A stretch of DNA of 64,000 nucleotides, taken from contig CAUYUJ010009824.1 in assembly GCA_963575745.1 (NCBI GenBank), forward strand, positions 229,975-293,974, in the 5' to 3' direction. The translations under genes and the position numbers were made by a program. Origin of the DNA: Prorocentrum cordatum (taxonomy: Eukaryota > Sar > Dinophyceae > Prorocentrales > Prorocentraceae). Under the pieces are notes generated by a model, which saw only the letters and a list, made by a program, of their open reading frames with translations, did not search any database and was not told where the DNA came from. Positions 30,515-41,503 of this stretch are shown piece after piece; the first letter of the stretch is position 1, and each line of letters starts with the position of its first letter.

Positions 30515-30855
30515 GTCAAGTGCGCCCCCTGTCAGCGGCGACCGCTCATGGGCGCGACGCGCCGGCCAGACCTGCGCGCAGAGCGGCGGGGCCTTCAAGA
30601 AGGATGGTGGAGGTGATACAGCGCGCGAGGTGCCGTCTTCGCGCGCCTCAGCAAGTGTCGCAGCGCCGGCGCGGAGATCTGCCACTTGCTTGATGCTGCG
30701 GGCCGATCGCACCAGCTTGTGCGTAGATCTTCTTTCGGTTCTGAGCTGCTCGCGGCACGCGGCGCAGATGGCGGTTTGCAGGCCTCCTCTCGCTCAACGA
30801 TGCGATCCGGGCCCGGTCTCGGCCGTGGAGACGGGGGCTTGAGGGGCGAAGGACG
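30515..30855. other. Unassigned stretch
   Basis: No gene recognised. Confidence 0.25.
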
Positions 30856-31212
30856 TTGCGCTATCCCTGCAGCGCGGTCGTGGGCGGCATGTCCGTCTTC
30901 GCGGTTGTCGCCGCGGATCTTGCGCGTGCGCTTTCAGCGCGCAGCGTGCCGCGCCGCCCGCGGTGGCTCTCCGACCAGCTCCGTACCGAGCAGATCACCG
31001 ACGCGCCATGGTGCGACACTTGCGGCATGGAGGCCGACCCCGCGACTAGAGCGAGCGTCGGCCGGGAGCTGATGTTGGACGCGATGCGCGGGGAATTCAA
31101 GTGCGACCACCGCGAGGCCAGACTGAGCGGCGAAAGGCGCAATGATACCGCGACGAGTTCCCAGCGCAGCGACCTCAGAGCGGCGGGGGAAAGTGCATCA
31201 CCTACGAAGTGA
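30856..31212 (+). CDS. Small unrecognised ORF
   Basis: 118 codons with ordinary composition and a Cys pair plus Cys-Asp-His (WCDTCG ... EFKCDH), which could be a metal-binding site. It could also be an exon of the gene at 28833-30514, which is on the same strand. No family recognised; may be chance. Confidence 0.18.
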   Translation: MRYPCSAVVGGMSVFAVVAADLARALSARSVPRRPRWLSDQLRTEQITDAPWCDTCGMEADPATRASVGRELMLDAMRGEFKCDHREARLSGERRNDTATSSQRSDLRAAGESASPTK

Positions 31213-32254
31213 GCAGCCGGCAGTTTTACCGGGAACCTTTCGGCTGCGGGATGTTTCGCCAGCGGTCGCATGTCTGCGAACTGTGTTTGCGAATGCGGCG
31301 TGGGGGGCGACAGAGGCAACCGCGCGGGCGACCGGCGTTCGCGAAGTGCGACGTGGCAGAACCGAGGAGGGACAGCCGCAAGCTTGCATTGCACTCGCGT
31401 GTGCGACTTTTCTGAGTCAGCCACCAGGGGCTGCCCCTGCGAACTGTGTTCGTGGGGAAGCAGCTCTCGTCGTGCAGAGCAGAAAGGAATCCTTTACTGT
31501 GCTCCTTCAGTTGCCTGCTTCCCCATTCCTCATGCTTCTTGTTGCGGGGGGGTTGTTGGCCGGAGTGCCGCTAACCCCTCCCGCGGGTGCCGCGACAGCT
31601 TTTTGCGGCTGGCGCCGCGGGGAGGCCAACGTGCATTCGGTGGCGTAATAAAGTCCGACCCCCACGGGAGTTGCCGAAACAGGCGAACCCATTCCCCTCA
31701 CTGCAACTGTTTATGAAGCCTCGTTGGTTGCAACACGGACCGCGTATTTTAGCCGTCGGGGCACATGCATACTTGTTTTGAGCAGACTCGAACGGCATGT
31801 TTTCTATCTGCTCTTGCTCTCTGCCTGCCTTAATTGTGTAAATTCTCACACTGTCGGATGGCTTTAGGGCTACGGGCGCCTGAAGCGCTGCCGTGCCCGT
31901 ACCACACTCACTTTCTTCACCGTATTAAGGTAAGGGGTATCTTTTACCACCACCGCTGGATCCATAGCCTCCTCTCTTCCTCCCTTCTCCCCCCTCGCAC
32001 GCCTTTGCCCACCACCACCTCGTTTTCCTTCCCATCCTCCTCCCGCCCCTCCCCTTCTTTCACGTCCTTCCCCCTGTGTGTGTTCAGCTGTGGGCGGAGG
32101 GGCTCTGTCAGATCCGTTATCTCGGCCGCCTTTACCTGAAGCGATTCGAAAAGACAGCGCCGAAAAGTGCGAGTCTGGCTGATCGGGGCTTGATCCCGCG
32201 TTGAGCATACGCCCGCAACTATCATACGATATCCCCCCCCCTCGGAGGGAGGAG
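31213..32254. other. Unassigned stretch
   Basis: No gene recognised. Confidence 0.25.
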
Positions 32255-32335
32255 AAGCGATACCAACACCACCAGGGGGCCCACCTCCAGCGAAGCGATA
32301 CCAACACCACCAGGGGGCCCACCTCCAGCGAGGAG
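32255..32335 (+). repeat. Two tandem copies of a 39-bp unit
   Basis: AAGCGATACCAACACCACCA followed by GGGGGCCCACCTCCAGCG, twice. Confidence 0.9.
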
Positions 32336-32404
32336 GTCCAGGATGCTTCCCCGAGTCGGATGCTGGGGATGTCTCGAGCGAGAAGGGGGGACCACACCAC
32401 CACC

Positions 32405-32597
32405 AGGCACGACGAAAGGGGGGGATTGGGAAAGGGGGGGTTACGAAATTTGCTGCATGCAGCTGGTTTCGGCCTCACCGAGGGGCCCATTCCTCCATAC
32501 GTAGCCGCCTCCGGCGCCGGGAGGCGCCGGGAAAATCAGCTACGTGAGCTGATTCTCAACCCCCCCCCTTTGCTATCCCCCCCTTTCGCCCGACCCG
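32405..32597 (+). mobile_element. Family eta TIR element, copy 1
   Basis: About 193 bp. Ends GACGAAAGGGGGGGATTGGG and its inverse CCCCCCCTTTCGCC..., with inner palindromes TGCTGCATGCAGC and AGCTACGTGAGCT. Matches 36015-36211. Confidence 0.8.
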
Positions 32598-32854
32598 AGT
32601 GTCGATGTCGCCTTTCCTTGTTCCTGCCTCCTGCCCTGCCTGCCCACCGCCTCCACGCCTTGGCGCCGGCCCCGCCGCCCGCGGAGGATCCGCCGCCGGC
32701 GCTGCGGTTGCGGGCGGCGCCGCCGCGTCCGGCGCCGCCGCCGGCGCCGCCCCCGCAGGCGGGGGGGCCTGTGGCGAGGACGCCGCGTCCCGCTCGGCCT
32801 CCTGCACGAGATCCTCCCCGATCTTGCTCCTCGATTCCCCCCTTCGCCTCGAAC

Positions 32855-33000
32855 CTCCTAGATCATCCTCGTCCTCCTCCTTGTCTTCCTCCTCCTCCTC
32901 CTCCTCCTCCTCCTCCTCCTCCTCCTCATCCTTGTCTTCCTCCTCCTCTTCCTCCTCCTCCTCCATCTCCTCTCCCCCATCCTCCTCCTCCCCCTTTTTC
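32855..33000. repeat. CCT microsatellite
   Basis: (CCT)n with TTG and TCA interruptions. Confidence 0.9.
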
Positions 33001-33191
33001 GACCATGTGCACCTCAAATGTAGCCTGTCCGAGGCAGCAAGCGGCAGCAGCAGAGCAGGCGGGCACCAGAAGGGAGGCGGCAGCGGCCAAGGCGGCCAGG
33101 CGGCACGTCCAGGGCGGCCCACACGGGGCGAGTGCCCACACGGGCGGGGCAGCACGATCGGGAGCGCCCTCGTTCAGGGCCCTTCGTGTAA

Positions 33192-33341
33192 GTTGGGCCC
33201 GTGCCTCTGCAGGAGGAAGGTTCAAAAATGGTCAACCGTAGCCGGGGGAAGATGTTTCGTCTATGGTTGAGCACGTTCCAAACATTTTTGATCTTGTTTG
33301 AACCATCGCCCGGAATCCGCCTGTCGGGGGACGCGCTCGAC
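33192..33341 (+). mobile_element. Family alpha introner-like TIR element, copy C
   Basis: About 150 bp. The left junction reads GTAAGTTGGGCCCGTG (33188 on), which contains a consensus-like donor. The right end GTCGGGGGACGCGCTCGAC has drifted and shows no AG. Internal TTCAAAAATGGTCAA matches the family. Confidence 0.75.
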
Positions 33342-33700
33342 CTCTCCCTGGTCCTCCGCTTTCGGCGAGATTTCTCCGCACAGGCCCGACCCATGGGCGG
33401 CGGCGCGCCTGGGTCCAGGGGCACCCAGAGGGTGCGGAAGGGCTCGGGGATTGCCACCGTCTCCGCATGGAGCACTCTGAGAGCCACCAGTCCGGAGTCT
33501 CCTGAAAAAGTGGCCCCCTGGCGGTATACGCCTCGGCTGGTGAAACGGGGACCGTCATGGACCACCAGAACCGTCAGGGACCACCGCCAGGGCCCTCGCC
33601 TGAAGAAAGGAACCGTCAGGGACCACCGGAACAGGGGGGCGGGATACGCCTTGGTTGGTGACGTCAACTAGGAACCGTCAGTGGCCCTTCCCTGAAGGAT
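33342..33700 (+). repeat. AACCGTCAGGGACCACC repeats
   Basis: GACCGTCATGGACCACC, AACCGTCAGGGACCACC (several) and GGAACCGTCAGTGGCCC between about 33548 and 33685, flanked by GGTATACGCCT...GATACGCCT. No gene. Confidence 0.65.
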
Positions 33701-33764
33701 GCGATGGGTGCCCCTCGGATGCCAACAACGGCCCCCTCCCTGACTGCTGGTGATCGTATCCAGC

Positions 33765-34015
33765 CCCCTCCTCCTCCTCCTCCTCCTCCTCCTCCTCCTC
33801 CTCCTCCTCTTTCTCCTTCTCCCCCTCCTTGTCCTCGTCTGTCCTCCTCCTTTCCGTCCTCCCCGATCTTCGATCCTGTTTCGTCCCTGTCCTCCCCCTC
33901 CTCGATCCTCCTCCTCCTCCTCCTCCTCCTCCTCCTCCTCCTCCTCCTCCTCCTCCGCCTCCGCCTCCGCCTCCTGCTCCTCCTCCTGCTCCTCCTCCTT
34001 TTCCGCTATCCTCCA
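33765..34015. repeat. CCT microsatellite
   Basis: Two (CCT)n blocks separated by TCC/TCG-rich spacer. Confidence 0.9.
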
Positions 34016-34204
34016 AGATTTGCTGTACGGGGTCGTGTGGGAACGGCTCTGGAGGTGTCTGGTCGGTTTTGTTCGGCCTCTTGGGACCCTGCCTGGGCTC
34101 CTGGAGCGGTCCAGCAATGGATTCGGGATGTGAAGGCCTGGTCCCGGGGGAGGGCCACAGGGTCCAGGATATTCAGGGTCCGGTTCCGTCGAGATTCGTT
34201 TTTT

Positions 34205-34310
34205 ATCGCAGGAGGGAGGAAGAGGAGGAGCAGGAGGAGTAGGGAGGAAGAGGAGGAGCAGGAGGAGGAGGGAGGAGGAGGAGGAAGAGGAGGAGGAGGA
34301 GGAAAGCTCA
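34205..34310. repeat. AGG microsatellite
   Basis: (GGA)n, opposite orientation to the tract 200 bp upstream. Confidence 0.9.
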
Positions 34311-34601
34311 TCCCCGATCTCCGTCAGTCTCGATCCTCCTAGATCCTCCTGCTCTCCGTTCTCCAGGATCCGCTTTTTCCTTGTCCTCCTGGTCCTCCTC
34401 CCTTATCCTCGCCATCATCTCCGATAATCCTCGATGTTCTGGGTAGCGTCTGCTGTATTCAGGTGTGCATGCCCAGACCTCGCGTCGTGAAAGTACTCGA
34501 CGGGGGAATCTCGATCTGTGCTTTTCTCCTGGCGCTGCCACTTCTGACTGTGTGGGTATGGGCGCGTTTGAGTACGAGCGAGTCTGGCCGACACTCTGGG
34601 C

Positions 34602-34830
34602 CTGAACGGGCCCGTGATATCCTCCCTGGCAGGTCCTCCTTGGGAGGCTTCAGTGCCATGCCTGCTGCATCGCGACGATCATGGGGCCCTTGGAAGGAAC
34701 GCTTCTACCTCGAGGGGTCCAGACAATCCAAGCGCGAACGCGCCCGTGAGATGCCCGCTGGGGCCCCCATGGGAAGCTCAAGTGCCATGCATGCTACATC
34801 GCGGTGAACACGGGGCTCGGAAGAGAGGCA
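34602..34830 (+). repeat. Two imperfect tandem copies of about 127 bp
   Basis: Both copies contain CGCCCGTGA(G/T)AT, CTTCAGTGCCATGC / CTCAAGTGCCATGC and GCATCGCG...GGGGC. Confidence 0.7.
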
Positions 34831-35567
34831 TCTCGACCCCGCCAAAGCGGCCATTCTACCAGAGGGTCCTTGACAGTGTGGGCGCGTACGGACTCAGGAT
34901 CTAAATTCTCGGAAGCGCAGCGGCTGTGCAACCGATCGTGGCGTGTTCGGCATTCCGGCCAATGCACGAGCCGAGCCATCAGCGTGACCAGGTTGACGAG
35001 GGTAAGCGACGTCAGAAGAGCGTCATCGTCGACGACCACTGGTCCGTGCAGCCCTGCGGCCACAAGTGCGGGCACATCCACCCGCACGGCCAGCACCTGC
35101 GCCAGCATAAGCTCTAGTTCCGTCGCACGCGCCTTCACCGCTACGTTCTCCAGCGGGTAGGCCTGCACCAGCTTCTGCACCTATGCGGGTGCGCACGCCA
35201 ACACCGTGACCCCCGCGTGCGGCGGCACCAACACGAAGCCGCCCTTCCATGGGCGGGATGTGCCTCTGAGGGGCTCCACTTGTTCTTCCTCTTCCTCTCC
35301 TTCCCCATTCCGGCTTGTTTCAATCCAGCGATGGAGGGGTAAGTCTGTGTCGCGGGCGTGGGTTGCAGCTGTGTCGCGGGTGGACCGCGGGTGGGTCGCG
35401 GGAAAGTCGTTGGCAGTGGGTCGTGTGTGTGAGTGTGTGTCGCAGGTGGGTCGCGGTTGTGTCGGATGGTCGATCGCAGGGCGGTCGCGGGTGTGGCACG
35501 GGTGGGTCGCGGGGAGGGTCGCGTGGTAGGCCGCGGAGCGAGTCAGGTTGGTGACGGCGTCGATCAT
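34794..35567 (-). pseudogene. Unrecognised minus-strand coding fragment with one in-frame TAG
   Basis: Not recognised. On the minus strand the frame is open from 35567 to 34794 except for TAG at 35183-35181. The central part reads GTSRPWKGGFVLVPPHAGVT, then LVQAYPLENVAVKARATELE, LMLAQVLAVRVDVPALVAAG and LVNLVTLMARLVHWPECRT. It is Val/Leu/Ala-rich with helical character and looks like a real protein. The TAG sits in CATAG followed by GTGCAG, so it could be a nonsense mutation of CAG or the end of an intron. The N-terminal third (35545-35340) is a GTCGCGGGTGG minisatellite and probably not coding. Confidence 0.35.
35335..35545. repeat. GTCGCGGGTGG minisatellite
   Basis: Repeated GTGTCGCGGGTGGACCGCGG / GGTGGGTCGCGG variants. 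Confidence 0.8.
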
Positions 35568-35692
35568 ACCTCCTCTATTTGCATGCCCTTTTGCATGCCT
35601 GCCTGCTTGCGTGAATGCTTGCTTGCTTGCTCATCATTCTCGCAGTCGTGCCAGAAATGGTTACACGTGTATGACGCGCCCAGCCGGGGCAA

Positions 35693-35872
35693 TACAGTCG
35701 GGGCGCTGAAGAAGGAACCCTTCTCGTTGGGGAGGGGCTCAGTGTTCCTTGATTGTTTTACAGTTTGGCTTGGGTTTTCCTGAGGTTTTCGATGAGAAAT
35801 CGAAGCTTAACTTTTGGGATCAAGGGGCCCGGTTCCTTATTTAAGGTTCCTTAGGTCAACGCCCCGACTGTA
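35693..35872. mobile_element. Family theta TIR element, copy 1
   Basis: 180 bp with perfect 13-bp ends TACAGTCGGGGCG / CGCCCCGACTGTA and a GAAGAAGGAACC / GGTTCCTTA inner pair. No ORF. Confidence 0.85.
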
Positions 35873-36014
35873 CCTGGATGCACACATGTCCGCACGTCTT
35901 TCCAGCGGTTGGCCCCTCGATGGCCAGATGCGCTGGGCTTCCGCATGCATATCTGGCGCGTGGCCTCCGGATGTGCCACGCGTGAATCCAGCTGAGTGTG
36001 TTTCCATCTTTCTG

Positions 36015-36211
36015 TCGGGTCGGGCGAAAGGGGGTGTTTGGGAAAGGGGGGGTTACGAAATCTGCTGCATGCAGCTGGTTTCGCCCCCGCCGCCGGGCCC
36101 ATTCCTCGATACATGGGCGCCTCCCGGCGCCAGGAGGCGCCGGTAAAATCAGCTACGTGAGCTGATTCTCAAACCCCCCCTTTGCTATCCCCCCCCTTTC
36201 GCCCGGCCCGA
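36015..36211. mobile_element. Family eta TIR element, copy 2
   Basis: 197 bp; ends TCGGGTCGGGCGAAAGGGGG and CCCCCTTTCGCCCGGCCCGA. Inner palindromes as in copy 1. Confidence 0.85.
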
Positions 36212-38278
36212 TTCTGGCATTGTAATCCGTAGTGATCGTTTTCTTATTCGACGTTTCGACACTGGGCGGAAGTGGGAGGGAGGGGGGGGGCCTGGCTCCG
36301 GACCTCTGCTCAATCCGACTGTTTGCAACAGTGCGTTCTATGGTGGAGACTCCACCTGCCTGAAACAGGCGCCAAAAAACAGCCAAGATCCACTCCATGT
36401 GGGTGGGTGGGGGGGTGGCGAGGGCCCGCGCCGATCGGCAAAACAACGAACAAGAAAACGATCACGTACAGGTCTGACTTGAGCCACGCTTACGTGTCTG
36501 GCATGCAGCGTGTTTTGGTAGAGTATTCGCTCAGATGTGGCATAGCCTGCGACCTTCTTGTCACATGTACTTCTGGCGTCGCCGTCGTCGCAGGAGGAGT
36601 TCAGCGAGTGCACGCAGAGCAAGTGCTGTTCGGACGCAGCGCTGACATGCTACGCCAAAGACGACTACTTCGCAATGTGCAAGGTGGAAGTCCACTGCTA
36701 TGTTTCCGTGGGATGGTGATGTTCTGGTAGCTGAACAGAGGGTTGATCATCATAGCAACGTTTGCACCCTTTTCCGCTTCATCGTTGCGTTGTCGTCCCC
36801 CCAAGGCATGTCGCGCAGCGCAAATGCGTAATGTGGAGTCGTGTGGGAGGGGTGGCAGCCCCCGTCCCGTCGCCCATTCTGAGGAGCTTGAAGGACGAGG
36901 AGGGCGAGGAAAGACAAGATCGCAAACTTCAGTCATTGCCGAGAATCGTTAGCGTCGGATGCCAGGGCGGCAGCGTAGCACAACACGAGGGTGGGTTGTG
37001 TCTCCCTGCTTCGTTCCGCTCCAGTCTCCAGGGCTCTCTGGCCGCCTCTGTGCACTCATCCTTCGAGGATCAGGGGCCCATGTTTCGAACAAACTCACGC
37101 CGCTGGGTCTCTGGGTCAATGGATCGGAGAGTTCAGGGGGAAATCGAAGTGACACGCAATGTTCCCATTGGAAAATAGGTTTCCGTTCGGTTCGAATGAC
37201 GTGCGTGTGGGCAAGGCGACGCTGCGTCAGGGCGGGTTGGCTGCAGATTGCTGAGTCTCCCCGGCCTGGCGTGCGGTTATCCCGCGGGTGTCCCGATGGT
37301 TCTTCCGCTGGTGGTTCCAATGGTTTTCCCCATGGATTTCTCGTGGTTGTCCCGTGATCGTCCCATGAATGTTCCGATTGTTGTTTCGTGGTTGTTATGT
37401 GGTTGTCCCGCTGTTGTCCCGTGATTGTCGTGTAGTTGCCCCGACGGTTGTCACGTGGTTGTCTTGTGATCCGATGTTTGGGTCAACACATTATTTTTCT
37501 AAAGATGTCGGTGCAGCAATGCAGTTCGCAACAGGCAGCAATTTGTTTTTTCCTCTACGGCTTTGTACTCATACGCCCAGGCGAACTGGCAACGATGAAC
37601 GTCGCACTGTTGAGGGCGCTGGCACCGCGTCGATGGACATATACACAATGTGACCGGCCGATATACAGCGAGTCTACTATATCGGGTGGGAGAGACATGC
37701 CTGCATTTTTCGAACGTCATGCCGGCTGATTTGCGTATTTCATCATGGTGTGACCATTATGTTGAGGTCGACTGATAGTTTGGCACTGGAACCGATGGAT
37801 AAAGCCGGGCCGATGAATAGGCAGCTCCATGCACACTTGCCGACAGCATAGGATTGATATATGGGGAATATGATCCGATCCCAATCGCAAACCAAAAGTT
37901 GCACCCATCCCCTCCAAACCTGCTTATCACGCGATTGGTGGTTCTACATGTGTCCTGCTGCATGCCCTGAGTGTGGCAGTGCTACTATTCGGCTTCCCAT
38001 TGCGAGGCGGAGTGCATCCCTGGGTCCGTTGACCCCAACGACAAGGAGGAGGCACCTCCGCGCGTGTCAAGTGGAATCAGGTGGATTCTCTTCTCCTTGA
38101 GGAGGCAGACGGAGCTCGAAGGAAGCCAGACCTCGTTTGTGTTTCTCCCCCTTCTTGTTTTCCAGATTGCTGGCCTGGGCCTGTGGTCGGGAGCCCCGTG
38201 TCTTGCGTGCAATCGGATCCGGCTAAGGGCGGTCTTCGGATAGGAGTCGAAGGCGGTTGCGGATCGCACGTCAGGACA
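36212..38278. other. Unassigned stretch with a GTGGTTGTCCCGT minisatellite
   Basis: 37270-37470 holds repeats of GTGGTTGTCCCGTGATTG type. Elsewhere open frames on both strands are unrecognised and no frame is convincing. Confidence 0.3.
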
Positions 38279-38395
38279 TACAGTCGGGGCCCTGAAGAAG
38301 GAACCCTTTTGGTTGGGGAGGGGCTACGCGTTCCTTAAGTGTTTCACAGCTTGCCTCGGGCTTTCCTGAGGTTTTCCTGAGGCGCCCCGACTGTA
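38279..38395. mobile_element. Family theta TIR element, copy 2
   Basis: 117 bp, internally deleted relative to copy 1. Ends TACAGTCGGGGCC and GGCGCCCCGACTGTA. Confidence 0.85.
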
Positions 38396-38586
38396 CTTGC
38401 CCAACCTCACCTCCCATCCCCTCGGATGGACACGTGAGAGCCGTCTGGGCGCTCCGTGGAGGACCTGGAGGGACGGTGGGATCCTGCGGAGTTTGTTTCC
38501 GCTGCCGGGGGAAGCCATTTTTTTCTGATTGTCTCAATCTTTGGGCGTACCGTGCGTCTCTGGGGGTCGGGCGTTGCGTAATTCAC

Positions 38587-38730
38587 CGAGCGTGTTCCTT
38601 TACTCGCAAAGTGCCTACTCGCAAACGTGAGAAAAACAAATGTCTTCCTCTTGTAATGTTTTGTAAATCCCTCGCGGCGGATCCTGGCCTCTTGCGAGCA
38701 GTTGCGTTTCGAGTAGTGGAACGCGCTTGT
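38587..38730. mobile_element. Family iota TIR element, copy 1
   Basis: Ends GAGCGTGTTCCTTTACTCGC and TTTCGAGTAGTGGAACGCGC. Shares AAAGTGCCTACTCGCA and the GCGGATCCTGGCC block with 49897-50041. Confidence 0.8.
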
Positions 38731-39101
38731 CTATCAAGGGGGGGCGAGATGTGTGGGGGCGAGCTGTGCCCTAACGGGCCCTAAAGGGGTCTCCGCTGGG
38801 GCCCATCAGCAGCACGACCGTTGCACGTTTCTTCCCCCCCCCCCCCCCTCCTTGACAGTCAAGTAGCATCAAAGATGAGCCATGTTCGAAGCCACTCTTT
38901 GCAACCTCGCCCCTTCGACCCGTCCTTGGCGACTTTCGCTGGCCAACCCCGCGCGGAAATGCCAACATGGCCCTCCGAGGCCCTTGCATTCTTATGGCGC
39001 ATCCTTCCTCTGCCATTTGACTGTATCGCGCTCCATGAACCGAGTGGAGGGGAGTGACGTGACGTTGTGCCCTCGCAGGGTCTCCAGGTTTTCAACTGAG
39101 T

Positions 39102-39286
39102 CAGTACCGTTTGAGCGATCCCTATCCCGATCTCACATCCCATTCCGATCCCAACCTCCCCACCACTACGGTTGGGGGATATGACCTTCCAAACTCGAAG
39201 GAACAGCCTATATCCCCGTCATGTGTAAATCGGCCAGTGGGGCCCAGGCCACGCCCTTGGGAATAGGGTTCGGTTAAGCGATGCTC
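39102..39286. mobile_element. Family kappa TIR element, copy 1
   Basis: Ends AGTACCGTTTGAGCGATCCC and GGGTTCGGTTAAGCGATGCT. Shares GTGTAAATCGGCCAGTGGGG with copy 2. Confidence 0.75.
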
Positions 39287-39716
39287 ACTGGGACCTCCCT
39301 GGGGCCTTCGCTGGGCCCTCACTGCGGGCACGATGTATATCCATCACCACTGCGTCTGGTAGGTTCGGGCTCCCTTCCCGGAAACCAGAGGCGCAGGAGA
39401 TGTGGATAACAACCTAGCACCCAGAGGCCAGAGGTTGGTCCACGTCCGCTGCGCCTTGGCCTTCTGACACCCCGTCCCAGAACGTCCAGGACGCAGTGGC
39501 TTTGGATCTGCACCTTGCCCGCAGTCCCCAGGGTGTGTCACCGCTGTCGACGCCTCGCGAGCCTGTGGCGGGCGGGTTTCCGCGTCTGGGAGGCGAGCAT
39601 CCGTTTGCCGTCTTCTTCGCGCCTCGACCCGTCCCGCCCGCGGAGGTGGCCCGTGAGGCGGTTGCCGCCTCACGCCACCTAGACCCATCGTATGTCTGTT
39701 GCTGCTGCATGCTTTA
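39287..39716. other. Unassigned stretch
   Basis: No gene recognised. Confidence 0.25.
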
Positions 39717-39869
39717 CCAGCCTGGAACCTGTCCCTGTCCCTATGGTGGGCATCGCCTCCTCACGATGGCGATCTTAGGGATTCCCTACGTCTCTGAGGG
39801 TGCATCCCCAAGATTGTCACCGCCTTTGGGCGTGCCAATCTTAGGGACAGGGACAAGTTCGAGGCTGGT
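39717..39869. mobile_element. Single-copy foldback
   Basis: Arms ACCAGCCTGGAACCTGTCCC / GGGACAAGTTCGAGGCTGGT and inner CTCACGATGG. 153 bp, no ORF, no second copy seen. Confidence 0.7.
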
Positions 39870-40139
39870 TGATGCTTGCTTCGATCCGCCTTGGCCTTCT
39901 CATGCCTGAAGCAGCGGCCAGAGCCCAGCCGACAACCTGGGTGGCACCACTTGCACGAGCCGTGACTCCGTCGGTCTGGCTCGGCATCTGGTGAGGCAGT
40001 CCAGGTGCGCATTGCTCGCTTGTTTCCTTTTCCACCAGGGATCAGAGGAGCAAGACGTCACAAGAGGCGTGGTAACGTTATGTTTGCTTTTCCCTAGCAT
40101 CCTGCGATGCTGGGTCATCGTTTTGAGGGACAGCGCCGC

Positions 40140-40410
40140 GCTCCACTCCTCCTCCCGTTGGCCCTTCCCATCCCCCTCCCCCTCCCTCTTCTCCTCCTCC
40201 TCCTCCTCCTCCTCCTCCTCCTCCTCCTCTCCTCCTCCTCCTTCTCCTCCTCCTCCTCCTCCTCCTCCTCCTCCTGCTCTCCTCCTCCTCCTCCTCCTCC
40301 TCCTCCTCCTGCTTCTTCTCCTCCCTCTTTTTCTCTTCCTTCTTCTCCTGCCCCTCCCCCTTCTCCTCCTCCTCCTCCTCGTCCTCCTCTCACCCTCCCA
40401 CTTATTCCTC
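40140..40410. repeat. CCT microsatellite
   Basis: (CCT)n with CTT and CTG interruptions. Confidence 0.9.
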
Positions 40411-40452
40411 TGCCTCTGTCTTCCGCGTACACATTTCGGCGCACCCCTCTGA

Positions 40453-41215
40453 CGCCTCGTGGCCGCACGAGGAGGTCTACCGAAGGCCCCCGTGGCTGCG
40501 CTCGCGTGGCCCCATACGGATTTCCACCGAAGGCCCCAGTGTCTGCATTCGCATGGGGTACCTTCACATGAATCGGCACATGACTCACACGCTTCGTGGC
40601 CCCAGAGGGAGCTCCACCGAAGGCCCCAGTGGCTGCGTTCGCATGGCGTACCCGCATCCGATTCGGCTCACCCCCCATCGTGGCCCCAGAATGAGCTTCA
40701 CCGAAGGCCCCAAAGGCGGCGTTTGCATGGCGTACCCGCACCCAGTTCGGCACACCGATTACACGTTTCGTGGCCCCAGAGGGAGCTCCACCGAATGCCC
40801 CTGGCTGCGTCCGCATGGCGTACCCGCACCCGATGCGGCACACCACTCACACGCTTCTTTGCCCCAGAAGAAGCTCCCAGTGTCTGCATTCGCATGGTGT
40901 AACCGCATCCGATTCGGCACACCACTCACACGTTTCGTGGTTCAGTAGGGAGCTCCACCGAAGGCCCCAGTGGCTGCGTTCGCATGGCGTACCCGCACCC
41001 GACTCGGCACACCTCTCGCACGTTTCGTGGCTCCAGAAGGAGCTCCACCGAAGGCCCCAGAGGCGACGCTCGCATAGCGTACCCACACCGGGTTCGGCAC
41101 ACCTCTCAGGCGTTTCGTTGCCCCTGTGGCTGCGCTCGCACGGCGTACCCGCATCCGATTCGGCATGTTTCACACGTTTCGTGGTTTCAGCGGGAGTTGC
41201 CCCTTTTGCGTCTCA
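40453..41215 (+). repeat. Tandem array, unit about 84-91 bp, about nine copies
   Basis: Unit: CGTTTCGTGGCCCCAGAGGG, AGCTCCACCGAAGGCCCCAG, TGGCTGCGTTCGCATGGCG, TACCCGCACCCGATTCGGCA. CCGAAGGCCCC starts at 40480, 40527, 40617, 40701, 40791 (variant), 40958 and 41049. Frames across it are open but change phase with unit length, so it is not taken as a gene. Confidence 0.85.
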
Positions 41216-41503
41216 CTTGCCTTGCGGCATTCGCACCCGCATATTGTTGGGTTTTTTTGCCAGGATGATTCGATGTCGTTTCGTCCAGCGCTGAAGCCAG
41301 GGGCCAGGGCCCCTGGATACTGCGACAGTTCTGGATAGCATCCTGAGCCACTCGCACCATGACATCGTTCTCGTCCCAGTCTTTGCTCTTGGTCAGCCGC
41401 TGGAACACGGCCAACAGTTGGCCAAGACGGTTTTGGCGGCATTTCGGAGCTTCCCAGGATGTTGTGGGGTTTGCTTCGGACATTTGACGGTTCAGCCAAG
41501 CCA
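41187..41503 (-). CDS. Isolated minus-strand exon-like fragment, unrecognised
   Basis: On the minus strand the frame begins after a TATTACAG acceptor-like site (about 41503). It reads KLAWLNRQMSEANPTTSWEA, PKCRQNRLGQLLAVFQRLTK and SKDWDENDVMVRVAQDAIQN before a Cys and then sequence that is palindromic (GGCCCCTGG region near 41310). The rich Asn, Asp, Glu and Trp content is unlike the GC-driven frames around it, so I take about 41325-41503 as a genuine exon. A GTATCC donor-like site lies just past AIQNC. Downstream codons to 41187 are probably intron. The family is not recognised. The 90-bp tandem array lies 3' of it in gene orientation. Confidence 0.42.

Noticed and set aside
29525-30712. 395-codon minus-strand ORF
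   Set aside because: Runs through a family gamma TIR element in frame. The plus-strand frames on each side join at the element and have better composition.
40459-41294. Repetitive ORFs (STEGP..., MAYPHP...) across the 90-bp array
   Set aside because: Unit length varies and is not kept in multiples of three, so no frame is preserved across the array.
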